Assembly (NCBI RefSeq): GCF_029168945.1 | Contig: NC_083603.1 | Coordinates: 35,189,396 to 35,253,395, forward strand | From: Cannabis sativa | Lineage: Eukaryota > Streptophyta > Magnoliopsida > Rosales > Cannabaceae | Length of the DNA stretch: 64,000 nucleotides | Reading direction: 5' to 3' | In this document: positions 46,646 to 58,320 of the stretch, one piece after another | How positions within the stretch are numbered: position 1 is the first letter of the stretch | Layout: each line of letters begins with the position of its first letter | The notes under the pieces: generated by a model | What the model was told of the DNA's origin: nothing | What the model saw: only the letters and a program-made list of their open reading frames with translations | Databases searched by the model: none | Translations under genes and position numbers: made by a program

Positions 46646-47819
46646 TTAGTCAACCAAATCCATTTGCATATCAGAAATAAAGGTGGCATCATTATCATGC
46701 AAAATTAATGTGGGGTTAACAATAGAAGGTACCATGTGTGTAACAGCTTTTCTAGAATCAAGGAATTTATTCGAATGGACAAACAACCTTGAATGTTGCT
46801 GATTTTTATGCGTGTAAGATCCCTTTATTTCAGCCGTGACTGCAACAACCCAATTGGAGAATGGAGCCGTGGCTGTGGCCGCACCATTGGCTGAAGATAC
46901 CGTGACTGGAGCAGCGGCAGTGAAGGCGGAATTGGCTGCTGGTTTTGTTGCTGATGGTGGTTCGATTGGAGAAGCAGCACCTGCGCCTGGTGTGGTGATG
47001 CCTGGTGAAGTGGCGTTGGGTTGTCGGGTTCGTAGCCATGGGGAGGCAGTCAGAAAGCTTTGCCTTCTTGATGATGCTTTCATCTCTAATCCATACGGTT
47101 TCACAATATCTTCAATCGGTGTATCATAAAGCTTAGCACAAAAGTGTTCCGAATGGCCCATGATTCCACAAATGAAACAAAATGTGGGCAGTTTTTCATA
47201 TTTAAAATTTGCATAAAAAGCATCACCACCGATTTTACGAAATTTCATTCGCCTCTTGAGAGGAACTTCAACATTAAGTCGGACTCTAGCACGTAAATAT
47301 TCCCTCCAAACGCCTTGAAAGTTGTTTGGATAGATTTCAAGAAACGTACCGATATAATTCCCCGCTTGTCGGACTGCCCGTTCCTTCTTGAATCCGGTTT
47401 GGAGATCATGAATTTGCACCCATAAGTCGAGTTTGTTTAGCGCAATTGTTCTTGGATTATCTCCCTTCTTTAGCCTTTCAAGAATCAATTATTTCCGATC
47501 ATATGTCCAAGGACTTCCCGTAAGGACTCTTTGAATATCAATTTCATGAAAAAATTGGAAAAGAAATCGATTTTGTTCGATTATTTTGACATACATTCAT
47601 TTCCCCAGTTTCCATAAATCTGCCATTATATTCTGAAAAATCATGAAGTCGGAAACCTTCCCTGTCAACAATCTTCCAACGAGACACCATCGATCATCGA
47701 ACTCTATTTCTTCCACATCCTCCTCCTGGTAGACAACTTCGTTTTCTTCCTCATCATCCAAGCAGATATTCTTCCATTTCTGCTCCAGATCTTTATTGAC
47801 ACCACTCGAAGAAGCCATG
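46646..47819 (-). pseudogene. LINE ORF1 (DUF4283-type, CCHC zinc knuckle)
   Basis: Likely start MASSSGVNKDLEQKW at 47819. An acidic N-terminal stretch precedes a DUF4283-like RNA-binding domain (WCLVGRLLTGK to LDLWVQIHDLQTGF). Then comes a CCHC knuckle CFICGIMGHSEHFC at ~47155-47196 and an Ala/Pro/Thr-rich tail. Two in-frame stops, at 47597 and ~47487, break it; otherwise one frame runs the full length. ORF1 proteins of plant L1 elements bind the LINE RNA. Confidence 0.85.
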
Positions 47820-47880
47820 GATGGCAGGAAAATAATCAAAACTCTCTAAACACTCAACAATCTCAAGAAATCAAAACACT

Positions 47881-48119
47881 CTATAGAAGAGAGACAAAAT
47901 CACATACCAACAGGCATGACCAAATTCCACATTGATAGAGATTAGAGGACTCTTATTAGTAGACCTATGTTGTGTATATTGTTTTGGCATGTTGTAATGA
48001 GCCTAAATTCATAATTTTGTCATGTCGAAATCTTTGTTACTGATAGCCATTTTCTTGTCACCAAATAATTAACACACATTTAAAATAATATTTAATGAAT
48101 AGAATATTATTCTAAAGTG
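47881..48119. other. No gene recognised
   Basis: AT-rich spacer between the LINE 5' end and the transposase-like gene. Confidence 0.5.
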
Positions 48120-48724
48120 ATAACTCATGTTGAACTTACCACAAATGCCATTGGCCATGCAATGGATTTTCCAACAGCTTCACGAATTGTTTTAAAAGGT
48201 CCATATAGTTTAAACAACAATTCATTAGGCTTTATGAGAACTGTAATAGTAACTTCACACAAAAAAGATCCAAGTTCTTCCCCTCCAACTTTTTTAGATG
48301 AATGTTTGCTACGAACGATACCAATAGCAATTAGTTCAGGCTCACTAGTGATACTCTTAATATTGACTACTTCTCCAGCCTGCATAAAGAAAATTATAAA
48401 TCACTGATTATTAGTTAAGGGAGAACTAATGTTGAAAGTGGATGATGAGGTGAAGATTATTGATATTATTCTGAAGTATGTGCTTTACTAATCTCATTAC
48501 ATTCCTGCAACTTGCAACCCATATGAAGATATCACTTGCTCAAATACTTCTACTAGCTAGAAAAGATTTATATACATTATATGGACTAAGCAAGTAATTT
48601 TGAAAAAAATAATCTTTTAGGGAAATTAGAATACAATACATGTAAATAAAATAAAGTGATGAGGAGCCGTTAATTTTGATAAAAGTATTTTCTAAAATTG
48701 ATAATATATAATAGTACCAATTAC

Positions 48725-48811
48725 CTCAACCACAGGAGTATCATATGGTGAAGATGAAAACCAAAGTTGACGTCGAGTTTCTTTATTAAGTGAGGTAGTA
48801 GCATTTATGTC
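48725..48811 (-). other. Triplicated exon, copy 1
   Basis: 87 bp (29 codons), coding DINATTSLNKETRRQLWFSS and on to PVVE. It is flanked on the minus strand by tatatag (acceptor) and gtaatt (donor). The length is a multiple of three and begins and ends on codon borders, so extra copies keep frame. Confidence 0.65.
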
Positions 48812-49124
48812 CTATATATAGGATAAATTAACAAAATAAATATATAATTGATAGGTTAGTAAATTAAAAAATAACAAAATAAAATAAAACTAAACCAGAT
48901 ATGAAGATGTGGCATTGTCACCAAGTTGTGCTCCAATACTTCTACTAGCTAGAAAAGATTTATATACATTATATGCACCGAGCAAGCAATTTTGAGAAAA
49001 ATAATCTTTACAATACATGCAAATAAAATAAAGTGATGAGGAACCGTTAATTTTGTGTATGTTCACATTTCAAAATTGATAAAAGTATTTTCTAAAACTG
49101 ATAATATATAATAGTACCAATTAC

Positions 49125-49211
49125 CTCAACTACGGGAGTATCATATGCTGAAGATGAAAACCAAAGTTGGAGTCGAGTTTCTTTATTAAGTGAGGTAGTA
49201 GCATTTATGTC
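49125..49211 (-). other. Triplicated exon, copy 2
   Basis: Same exon and splice signals. It differs from copy 1 by R to L and P to A changes; the frame is open. Confidence 0.65.
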
Positions 49212-49560
49212 CTATATATAGGATAAATTTTAACAAAATAAATATATAATTGATAGGTTAGTAAATTAAAAAATAACAAAATAAAATAAAACTAAACCAG
49301 ATTTGAAGATGTGGCATTGTCACCAAGTTGTGGTCAAATACTTCTGCTAGCTAGAAAATATTTATATACATTATATGGACCGAGCAAGTAATTTTGAGAA
49401 AAATAATCTTTTAGGGAATGTAGAATACAATACATGCAAATAAAATAAAGTGATGAGGAACCGTTAATTTTGTGTATGTTCACATTTCAAAATTGATAAA
49501 AGTATTTTCTAAAACTGATAATATATTCTAAAACTGATAATATATAATACTACCAATTAC

Positions 49561-49647
49561 CTCAACTACGGGAGTATCATATGCTGAAGATGAAAACTAA
49601 AGTTGGCATCGAGTTTCTTTATTAAGTGAGGTAGTAGCATTTATGTC
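49561..49647 (-). other. Triplicated exon, copy 3 (with stop)
   Basis: Same exon, with tag in place of the Trp codon after QL, so it cannot be read through. Confidence 0.65.
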
Positions 49648-51190
49648 CTATACATAGGATAAATTTTAACAAAATAAATATATAATTGATAGGTTAGTAA
49701 ATTAAAAAATAACAAAATAAAATAAAACTAAACAAGATTTGAAGATGTGGCATTGTCACCAAGTTGTAAGGCCTGCAGACTTAAAAGTAATTTTAGTTAG
49801 TACATATTATGGGTTAATATTTGAATTTATAAAAAAAAAAATAGTATTCTAACCTGTGCAGTAGGTATGTCATTGCCATTGTTTTGGTTGTTCAATATAG
49901 CCTTAAGATTTTCAACTTGAGATTCTAAATCATCTACTTTTGACTCTAGAGCATCTACATACTTATTTTGATTTCTTTTCCAAGTTGATTTATCTTTCCA
50001 TTCATCTAACGGGCAGACACCGAATCCAAACATGTGCATTGATCCATGTTTTTCTCTGCCCATCACTTCAAAAAATACATCATTCATACTTTTTTCTTTC
50101 GATGCATCTTCATTCCGTTCTTCTTTTTCTTGTAATTGTAACTATCATTAATTTAACATTGTAAACATATCAATTAAAATAAGATTAAACTAGCTAGCAT
50201 GAAATAATACATAATTTAAAAATATTTGGATGATCATACCATAGCCTCTTTTGTCTTCTCGTTTATAACACTCTTCTTTCTTTTTGCATAACAAATTTTG
50301 AACATAGTTACACGTGTTGGTGTACTCGCACCACCCGCTTTCTACAAAAAATTACTTAATTAGAAAAACAACCAAATCATACCTAATGTGAAACAATATT
50401 CAACTACTATTGTTAAAATACTTTTTAAATTTTACCTGTAATGTTTTAAGTTGTGTGAAACTCTTTCTGCCAGTTGTATGATTATATTGTTTTTTTGCAC
50501 AACTACTCTTTTTTTAAGCACTTTTGCTCTAGAACATTATTAAAAGGTACAATATAATTAATAATTTTTTTTTGTGAAAAGATAGTACACCAGTGCAAGT
50601 TAATTTAAATTTGAACAAAAAAAAATACCTTTGCTTTTTCTGTAGCTCAATACTTGATCAGTTCTTCCTATTGATCATCATACACTCTTATCTTTATACT
50701 TTTTTTGCTCCTCAAATGATAAGTGCTCCAAATAATAAGTGTTTTTAAGAAACATTTCCACTCTCTAAGTTTCTTACCAAACATTCTGAAAGTTCAAATC
50801 TTAGCATCGAGAGGAATCTCAAATTTTTCCTACAACAATAAAACATTGATTATTAACAAATTTAAGTAATGATAAAAGATGATACATATTGAAAAATAGA
50901 TAAATGTGTAATTTAAACTTCTAAATTAAATAATGATTAATACGTGTAAGATTTTTCACATTCCACATTTGTATTTAACGGGTACCTTATGCCAATTTTT
51001 ATAATTAATTGGAGCATTTTTTCCATCTCTTACTAATGAAATAAAGCTTGAAAGCATGTCTGCATTTTTGTCATGGGGCTGTCCTAAATCATTACATGTG
51101 ATTTTTATCTTCCTACCATCACGGTTTCCCCAGATTTCACGCATTTGTGTAGGACCTCGAGTTTTCTTCTCACTATTGTCATTTGTCAAT

Positions 51191-51740
51191 ATATCTGTAT
51201 ATTATTCACTACAATCTTGTGATGCTAATCTATATCACATATATGGATCCATAACTGTTCAGATTTTGAATAAAAAAATAACTATTTAGTAACTTATATA
51301 ATTTGCTTCATTCTAAAATCATATATTTAGAGGACATGATATTTTTGCCATAGAAAATAGTAACTCATAGCCACAAATATATAAGAAGAGCAACTAAGAA
51401 ACAAACTATATAATCAAAAAAGACCACAATAAATTTGAAAGAGATAAAAGACCTTTTGTATCAACTTCCTTTGCCGAATGGACAAGAATTCTATAGGGGA
51501 ATTGACTAAAGTATATCTAAAATAAAATCTTTAATCAACAAAAAAAAAAAAAATTGTTTGATGATGAAGAGTACTTACAATGAAATATTGATCTAGGCAT
51601 TCATAATGATCATCACTAAAGAGTAAAGATACATACAAAGTAAAAGAAGTGACAAAAACAGTAAATAGTAATATTAGAAGAGCTACCAGAAAAATTAAAA
51701 CATGTAAACTTTTGACCTACTTTAACTAAATCTAAATTCT

Positions 51741-51772
<32 letters not shown>

Positions 51773-53196
51773 TATACTATGTAAACAAACATAGAAAAAC
51801 AAATTAACAAATCTGTCTCTTTATTAAATTTTTTGCTAAATAGATAACTCAAACCTTTCTCTCACTGTCTCTCTATATACAAACTTTGACAAATAGAAAA
51901 GTCATACACACCTTAAATCAAAACTTAAAGAAATTATAAAACTTGGGTCCTCCACAATAATAGTTCTCCTATATGCTCTCTTCTACAACTCTTCTTAAGC
52001 AAATACATTTAATAATGAATTGAAAGGAGATGATATGAAATAACTTTTTCTCTCCCCTCCCCTCACCTTTTTGTGTGAAAATGTTAAAAAATAGGAGAGA
52101 CTACTATCCTGTTTGTCTATGAAAAGGATGATTGACTTTTTTTGTATATGTCTAAAAACAGCCAAAATATTTTTGTGATCACTAATATGTACCTATTTAA
52201 ATATTTAAATGAGAACATTTTATTTGTGAAGATGGAAAATATTTTGAGCAAAGCTATTTGTGAATGGTTTGTACATATCTGATTGTACCTGACATAAAAA
52301 TGTAGCTAATGTAACTTGATTTGAATTGATTTCAGCCTACAAGTTGTAGTGCTGCAATGGTATATATAGGAAGCTAGAAGAAAGCTTTGGTTAATTCAGC
52401 ATGTCATCTCTCATATCAAATTAAAAAAGACAAAAAAGTATTCTTATGATTCTATGTAGTTGATCGTATATAAAATTAACTCCTAAATAGAAAAAATAAT
52501 ATCAAAACAAAATTATATAGGACACACCTGTTAGCGCGGATGTTCATCAACCATTTCCTCTGTAATAAAATAAAAAAGTACTAAGTAGGGAGTGAAAGTA
52601 TATATAGATGGAAAACGGGTATTTCTATAGTAAGTGGTAACCACCATTTTCCATTACGCGCTCTTCTCAGACAAAAAAAAAAAAAAAACGGTGAAAAATC
52701 CACGCTCTTTTATATATATATATATAAGTGAAATGTGATTTTTTTTTTGTTCGGTTAAAAATCATGATAGTAATAAGATTTTTTCTAAAAAACTTTATCA
52801 ATTATTATTTAAATAAAATTATTATGTAAAGAATTAAAACCATATTTATATATTATATTTAAATACATAAAATTGTTAATCATATTTTTCGGATAATAGA
52901 ACGACCTTTTTTTAAAATATTATTGTTTAAAAGTATATATTCATAATATCAATTGCAACATATTAGCTTCTATAATTACTCAACAGAATTAGATAAAAAA
53001 TAAGTGAGAAAAAGAAAGTATAAAGAAAAAGAGACGCACCTATATTTACCGGTACAATTATCATTACTGAAACACGTTTTTCAGAGATCTTGAGTGTGAA
53101 GGAAAGCTCTCCCAATTCAATAAAAAGAACTTCAAAAGAAAATCAAATTGTTAGAATTGAGATATAGAGAATATACGATTGAAAGTGTAAAAGGTT
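51191..53196. other. No gene recognised
   Basis: AT-rich. Microsatellites of (ta)n at ~51739-51768 and ~52711-52726, and an A-run at ~52673-52689. It may hold the upstream part of the transposase-like gene (an acceptor or first exon was not identified). Confidence 0.5.
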
Positions 53197-53201
53197 ACCA
53201 C
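53197..53201. repeat. Target-site duplication of F, left copy
   Basis: accac, repeated at 63402-63406. Confidence 0.95.
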
Positions 53202-55110
53202 TGTTGGGAATTATTTTACCAGGATCTTAGATCTACTCACAAGTATGTTTATTAACATCCTAAATATGAACTTTCTAAAACGATAAAAATAAACACATAT
53301 AAAGTTAAGAAAACCTTACATTGATGCAGCGGAATAAATGTCTCCTTCCACTCAGATCTCTAACCCTTGATTCCTTTCTGTAGCAGAGTATAATCAAGAT
53401 CTGAGCCTGAATCTCCTTCTTCTTCAAGCTTTGATCCTTCACAGTCTTTCAATCTATGATTGAGTTACTGCTTGCTGTGTGTGGGCACTTACTCTTTCAC
53501 TAGGGTCACGAAAAAGATGAAGGGAAAAGAGAGAGAGATTTCGGCCAAGGTAGAGAGTGAGGAAGGCTCAATTTTTCTGAAGAGAGAAATTTCTGTCAGA
53601 AAGCTAATGAAAGCATGTGTTGTGAATGAGCCATCACTTTCTATTTATAGGCAACTACTAGGTCTATGTTTAGAATTATTTGGCATTAAAATAATGAAAA
53701 TAATAATTTGACAAATCATCATTAAGTGGCCGGCCATATGGTGTTATTGGGCCTTACTTAATTTTGTAATTTTATCAAATTTTATCTCTATTTATTCAAA
53801 AATGCCAATTTTCCAATTGTAACCTTTTAAATACCAAAACTAATTATTTAATAACTAAAATAAATTATTAAATAATATTGTCATTTAATTTAATTATTAA
53901 TTAGACATATAAAGTCCATTAATAAATAAATAAACCTAGAAAACTCTTTTCCTTACAATTTCACCCGTGAATAGTGAAAATTCATAAAATCAGACATAGT
54001 CTAACTTTAGAATTATAATTGATCAATCACGAATCAATTAATGAGTCTTACAAGCAGAATGTTCTCAACTAGAATGGTGACCATGGATCTATATGCTGAG
54101 CTTCCAATAAGTGAACCAAATTTACCAAGTAAATTCCTACTTATTAATTCTTCGTTGAATCCACTCTTAGAACTTAGAATTGCACTCTCAGACTTATATA
54201 GAGCATATTGTATGTTTCACGATACCAATATACTATCTCATTTAACCATTGTTATAATCTTATTGTGATTTAAAGATCCTCAATATAGATGATTTACATC
54301 GAGATGAGATTTCTTTACCGTTCTCACCCCTCAATGTATTTTGCCCCTTAAAACACTTAGCTACCTGTAAATGGTGTTTAATGATCTAATAATTAGTCAG
54401 TTAAACAAGAGCTCATCCATTTACTTCTATTTGCTAAGCTCGAAGGGAATCATCACTTGACTTCTATACACCAGTAGAAGCTATAGATTCCATATTTATG
54501 TTCAGCACTCCCACTCAATCATACTATCATGTTCCCAAAATATACGTATCACCCTGACCCGAAAGTAGGCTTAACTAATAAATCTAAGAACATGAATAGC
54601 ACTCTTGAGTTGAGCCCAAGCATATCAGGATTTAGATTCTTTTAATCTTAAGATCAACTACTGATATTGACTTGGAAAGATATGTATAACGGTAAGTTTG
54701 TAATATCTTAACTTAGTTGCAATATCGGTCCAGTCCAATGTATACTCCATACATTCGAAACTAGTATACTTTACTAATGTCCTGGAAAGAACATAACACT
54801 TACTCCAAGTGTAAGTACACATCATCGCTGATTATCACATTAGTGTAAATCCAATAACACTGATGAAACAGGGACCAAAACTTTTGATTCATATGATCAC
54901 AATCACATTCCACTGTGTTGACGATACTGTAATTGTGAATAAACATATGATCTGGATTTAACTGATTTTGTGTGTATGAATGTTATAAACATATTAAACA
55001 TGTTAAACCACTAGCATGTAAAATTCATGCAAACATCAATCACTTCTAATTTCTTTTATTGATAACTAATCAGATTGTAAAGAGTTTTATTTAGGGCATA
55101 AAACCCAACA
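53202..55110 (-). repeat. Element F 3' LTR
   Basis: 1,909 bp, TGTTGGGAATT to CCCAACA on the plus strand. It aligns from end to end with 61492-63401. The polypurine tract lies at 55111-55121. Confidence 0.94.
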
Positions 55111-55121
55111 AACTCCCACTT

Positions 55122-56786
55122 GCACTAATATAAAACAAACTGTGCAAATAGGTCAATCTGATGTCTCGATCTTCAGATCAAGTGTAGTATATTTGAATCC
55201 ACCCAAACTTCTGGAAACTAGTTCATAAAAACTCTTATGAAACATCCTTTACTATATGCTTTACTTATCAAGGGATACTGAAATCTTTACTGTTTTAAAA
55301 GTACATCTGAATTAACAGAAGACATATCTCTCATATTTTAAAATATGTAATTGAGATAATACAGTGTAGACTTTTCTTCAGTGATATAACTTTCTGGTAT
55401 TTTCGAATAGACCAAGTTATAGTTCTTCTCTGGTAGAGCTTGAATTATTATACAATAATTCCTCCACCCCCAAAGTAAGCACCATCTCATATAAATCGAA
55501 ATTAGATGGTGAGATACAAAGACAACTGATACACAGTTCCTTAATATCTGACATATAGATCACTTTCATAAATCCTTCTTGAATATCTTCTAATGTTCCC
55601 TATTTGATTACATCTCAGATAGCTCCCACTCAATAGCAGATGTCTGGTTAAATAATACTTTTAACCTCTGATTGTTTGGAGAGTTACCTAGTTGTGACTT
55701 TTCTATTAGTCTGTAACTTTAAGACTAAGACTAAGTCATCAACTTAGCAGACTAGTATTTGAAGTGAAAAATACATGCCAGAGATAAAGTAATCAAAATT
55801 AAGATACCATTAAATTTTATGAGGATTAAGAATTCTTGGTTCAAATCATTCGAATGGACTGAACTAGAGTTCTTTATCTTATTCTCATAATTCTGATAAG
55901 CTATACCTATCCATGTGAATGATTAGATTTGCTTTTCAGTAGGGTTCTTAAGTACCTATCACAAGTATCAACCTAATGAAGATGGGTATAGAACTTTAAA
56001 ATTCTCCCACTCAATTAAGGTAGTGTGAAACTTTAACAAAGAACTTTCAAAGGTATCAAACTTTTACTTACACCAGTAAAATCGAAATGGAACATACAAT
56101 CAAGATCAAGAATTTATATTGACAATAGCTGACTCATTATATTACTTCTATGTTTAAACAAGATATGTGTTTCATAGGGAATTGTGGAATAGACTCCACC
56201 CCTAAGAATATACATATAGGGTACTGTGGATAACCTCCACCCCTAAGTATATAGAGATTATGATCCACCCCTAAAGGTTGTAAAGATCATGATTCTCTAA
56301 GTGTGATAGAGTTTATGTGGAGTTGAATACTATCCAGAGTTCATTAGATATAAAAGATCGTTGAACTGCATAGTTTTCTTAACTTTTCTCCACCCCTATC
56401 AGATCATAAGATCCTTTTATTAAACAAATTCTTAATAATGGTATGAGAATGAACAATTATTGATAAAATAGAAATAATTTCTAGTGTTTATATAATATAA
56501 CTCTATGAAGAGTTGTAAATATTATAGAATTTGCATCAATAATAAAAACACTTACACATACAAACATATAAATATAATGTGGTAATAATTGATGAAGATA
56601 AAATTAAATGAAGCTCAATCTCATAAATTGCAATAGTGAATTTCGAAAAAAATAAAACTTTATTAATAATAAAAAAAGTATTGCAACAATATGAGAGAAA
56701 CAGGGATAAATATCCCTAACTAAAATTTGAAATCCAAATTGTCTTTAAACTAAAACAATTAATTCAAAAATTGAAGAGCTTCATTT
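55122..56786 (-). pseudogene. Element F fossil pol
   Basis: Same decayed stretch as 14362-16140 in C, including the RNase H relic around 55623-55655 and the integrase relic near 56390-56408 (ccacccctatcagatcat). Repeated ccacccctaa words (~56198-56275) are also present in C (15462-15490). No open frame. Confidence 0.75.
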
Positions 56787-57790
56787 TCATCTGGACGATT
56801 TCACCCTTGGTCCAGCTTGCTGATCCAACTCAATTGAGTTCAAGTAGCTTGGCCTATAAGAAGAAGAAAACAAATAAACAAAGTTTAGTCCAGAATCATA
56901 AATCCAATTGGATAATAATTCACTAAAACTCTTAAAGTTTATAAATGGAAATACCTTGTTTCTTTGCAAGAAGTTTAGGACAATAGGGTTTCCAATGACC
57001 TTTCTCATTGCAGTAGAAACACTTTCCTTTAAGTGTAGCATCACCAGAAGGAGCAGCCTTTTCATGGCTTTTGCTCGCTTCTTGGTGTTCTTCCACTTCT
57101 TCTTCGATTTGGGCTTTGAAGCAGAGGCAACATTTGTTTCAGGTTTTATCGTCCCATTACCATTACCAGGATTATGAGGTTTACTCCCTTTCTTCTTGGG
57201 TCCTCCAATCAAATTTTCATAAGTTTGAAGGTCATTGACTAATTCATGAAAGTCAATTTCCTTCTTATTCATGACATAATTTGATGTGTATGGTAGAAAT
57301 GCTGGAGTCAGGCTATTCAAGATAAGACTAACTTGAGTAGCACTGTCCATTTCAGCACCATGATCTTGGGATTCTTGGAAATAACTGGACATGAGGAGAA
57401 CATGGTCACGCACGTTTTGATGAGGTTCCATCCGTGCATTAATGTACTTCTTAGTCGCGTCAAAGCGTGACTGAAGTGATGCCTTACCGAATAGCTCATT
57501 TAACTTCGTCATAACTTCAGCAGCCTTCTCAGTTTTAGAAAACCGAGTTTTGAGGGTGTCAACCATGCTAGAAAGCATAAAGTATAGAGCTTTGTCATTT
57601 GCCTTCTGCCAACGCTCATACTTTTCTTTCACGGCTTTGGATGCATTATCCCTGTGCACTTCGTGTGACGGCTCGCTTAAAACAAACAAGGCACTTTCTC
57701 CTATGAGAGCAATATTAATGTTCTCATTCCATTTATTATAGTTAGATCCATTCGGCTTGTTTTCGAATAACAAGTGATAACATGGGATTC
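56787..57790 (-). pseudogene. Element F gag, frameshifted
   Basis: Strongly similar to the C Gag through residues ~10-245 (NIALIGESALFVL, RFDATKKYINARMEPHQNVRDH, LQTYENLIGGPKKKG). A one-base frameshift just after the start (near 57770) separates MNPMLSL from LFENKPNGSN. A second one near 57050 takes the zinc knuckle out of frame: the open frame continues as KESVSTAMRKVIG, while the knuckle (CFYCNEKGHW) is in another frame. So an RNA-binding Gag cannot be made. Confidence 0.88.
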
Positions 57791-57959
57791 ATTTTGACAA
57801 AACAGGATACTACAAAATAATAGAAATCAACAAATAGAAATTAATAATGGTTTAACACACAAAATCAATTCAGAAATTATAAGCACATAGCAAGTAGGAA
57901 TGATATGAGAAAATACTTAAAAAATTCAATCCTAAATAATCTCCAAGGTTTTCAACAAA

Positions 57960-58320
57960 CTCATATCAGTGTCCCGTTTAGGCGAGAGTCAAAGCTACCA
58001 TCCATTGAATAGAGTTGTCAGCTCATCTAAAATGTTAAACATTCTAGCAACCTTTTATTCAATCAAGATCAGAATCCAGCGTTGTCCCGTTTAGGCGAGA
58101 GTCAAGGCTATTCTATCTCATGAGCTTCTACCATTGTTTCGCAATTTGCAAGTCAAATATGGTTGCCACCATTAGGGTGATCTATACCATATAAAACACT
58201 TACAAACCACTTATCATGCGAGATTAAACGGTGCGAAATTGCTAATGAACGTTCCTCCATTAGGGAGGATTACTCACTAAAACAAACGCGGTGTAAAACC
58301 CACAATGGAGATCGAATATC
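57960..58320 (-). promoter_or_regulatory. Element F: conserved structured block upstream of gag
   Basis: Motif copies at 57967-57990 and 58080-58105, 113 nt apart, and the cctcc/ggagg hairpin near 58252-58267. Confidence 0.6.

Larger units (their letters stand above)
32190..47880 (-). mobile_element. L1-type LINE, split by element E
   Basis: On the minus strand: ORF1 (47819 to 46646), ORF2 (46481 to 43347, continuing 33121 to 32489), a 3' untranslated part, and an oligo(A) tail seen as T11 at 32190-32200. Without E the element is about 5.4-5.6 kb, a normal plant L1 size. The 5' limit (~47880) is approximate, and I found no convincing target duplication. Stops and frameshifts in both ORFs make it dead. 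Confidence 0.88.
48535..49768. repeat. Three tandem copies of a ~390-440 bp segment
   Basis: The anchor ttacctcaac occurs at 48721, 49121 and 49557 (steps of 400 and 436). Each unit starts near aatacttct(a/g)ctagctag and carries one 87-bp exon with its splice sites, plus flanking intron and a catttatgtcctata segment. The third unit has an extra internal duplication (ctaaaactgataatata). Confidence 0.88.
48120..51190 (-). pseudogene. Multi-exon Ptta/En/Spm transposase-like gene, degraded
   Basis: On the minus strand, exon-like pieces follow the order of plant Transposase_24 (Ptta/En/Spm) proteins. TRGPTQMREIWGNRDGRKI and NDLGQPHDKNADMLSSFISLVRDGKNAPINYKNWHKVP lie at 50960-51189. A decayed EKFEIPLDAKIW region is at 50690-50830, TRVTMFKICYAKRKK at ~50240-50330, and FFEVMGREKHGSMHMFGFGVCP plus a coiled coil at 49840-50087. 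Three copies of an 87-bp exon follow. The last exon, AGEVVNIKSITSEPELIAIG to KSIAWPMAFV, is at 48125-48381 with ttatgcag as acceptor. Several stops lie between pieces, so it is probably inactive. No CACTA ends were found around it; it could be an En/Spm accessory gene or a decayed domesticated copy. Confidence 0.65.

Noticed and set aside
47881..48120. LINE 5' target duplication matching the sequence left of 32190
   Set aside because: No shared 8-20 bp word could be found by eye. The LINE 5' end is left approximate.
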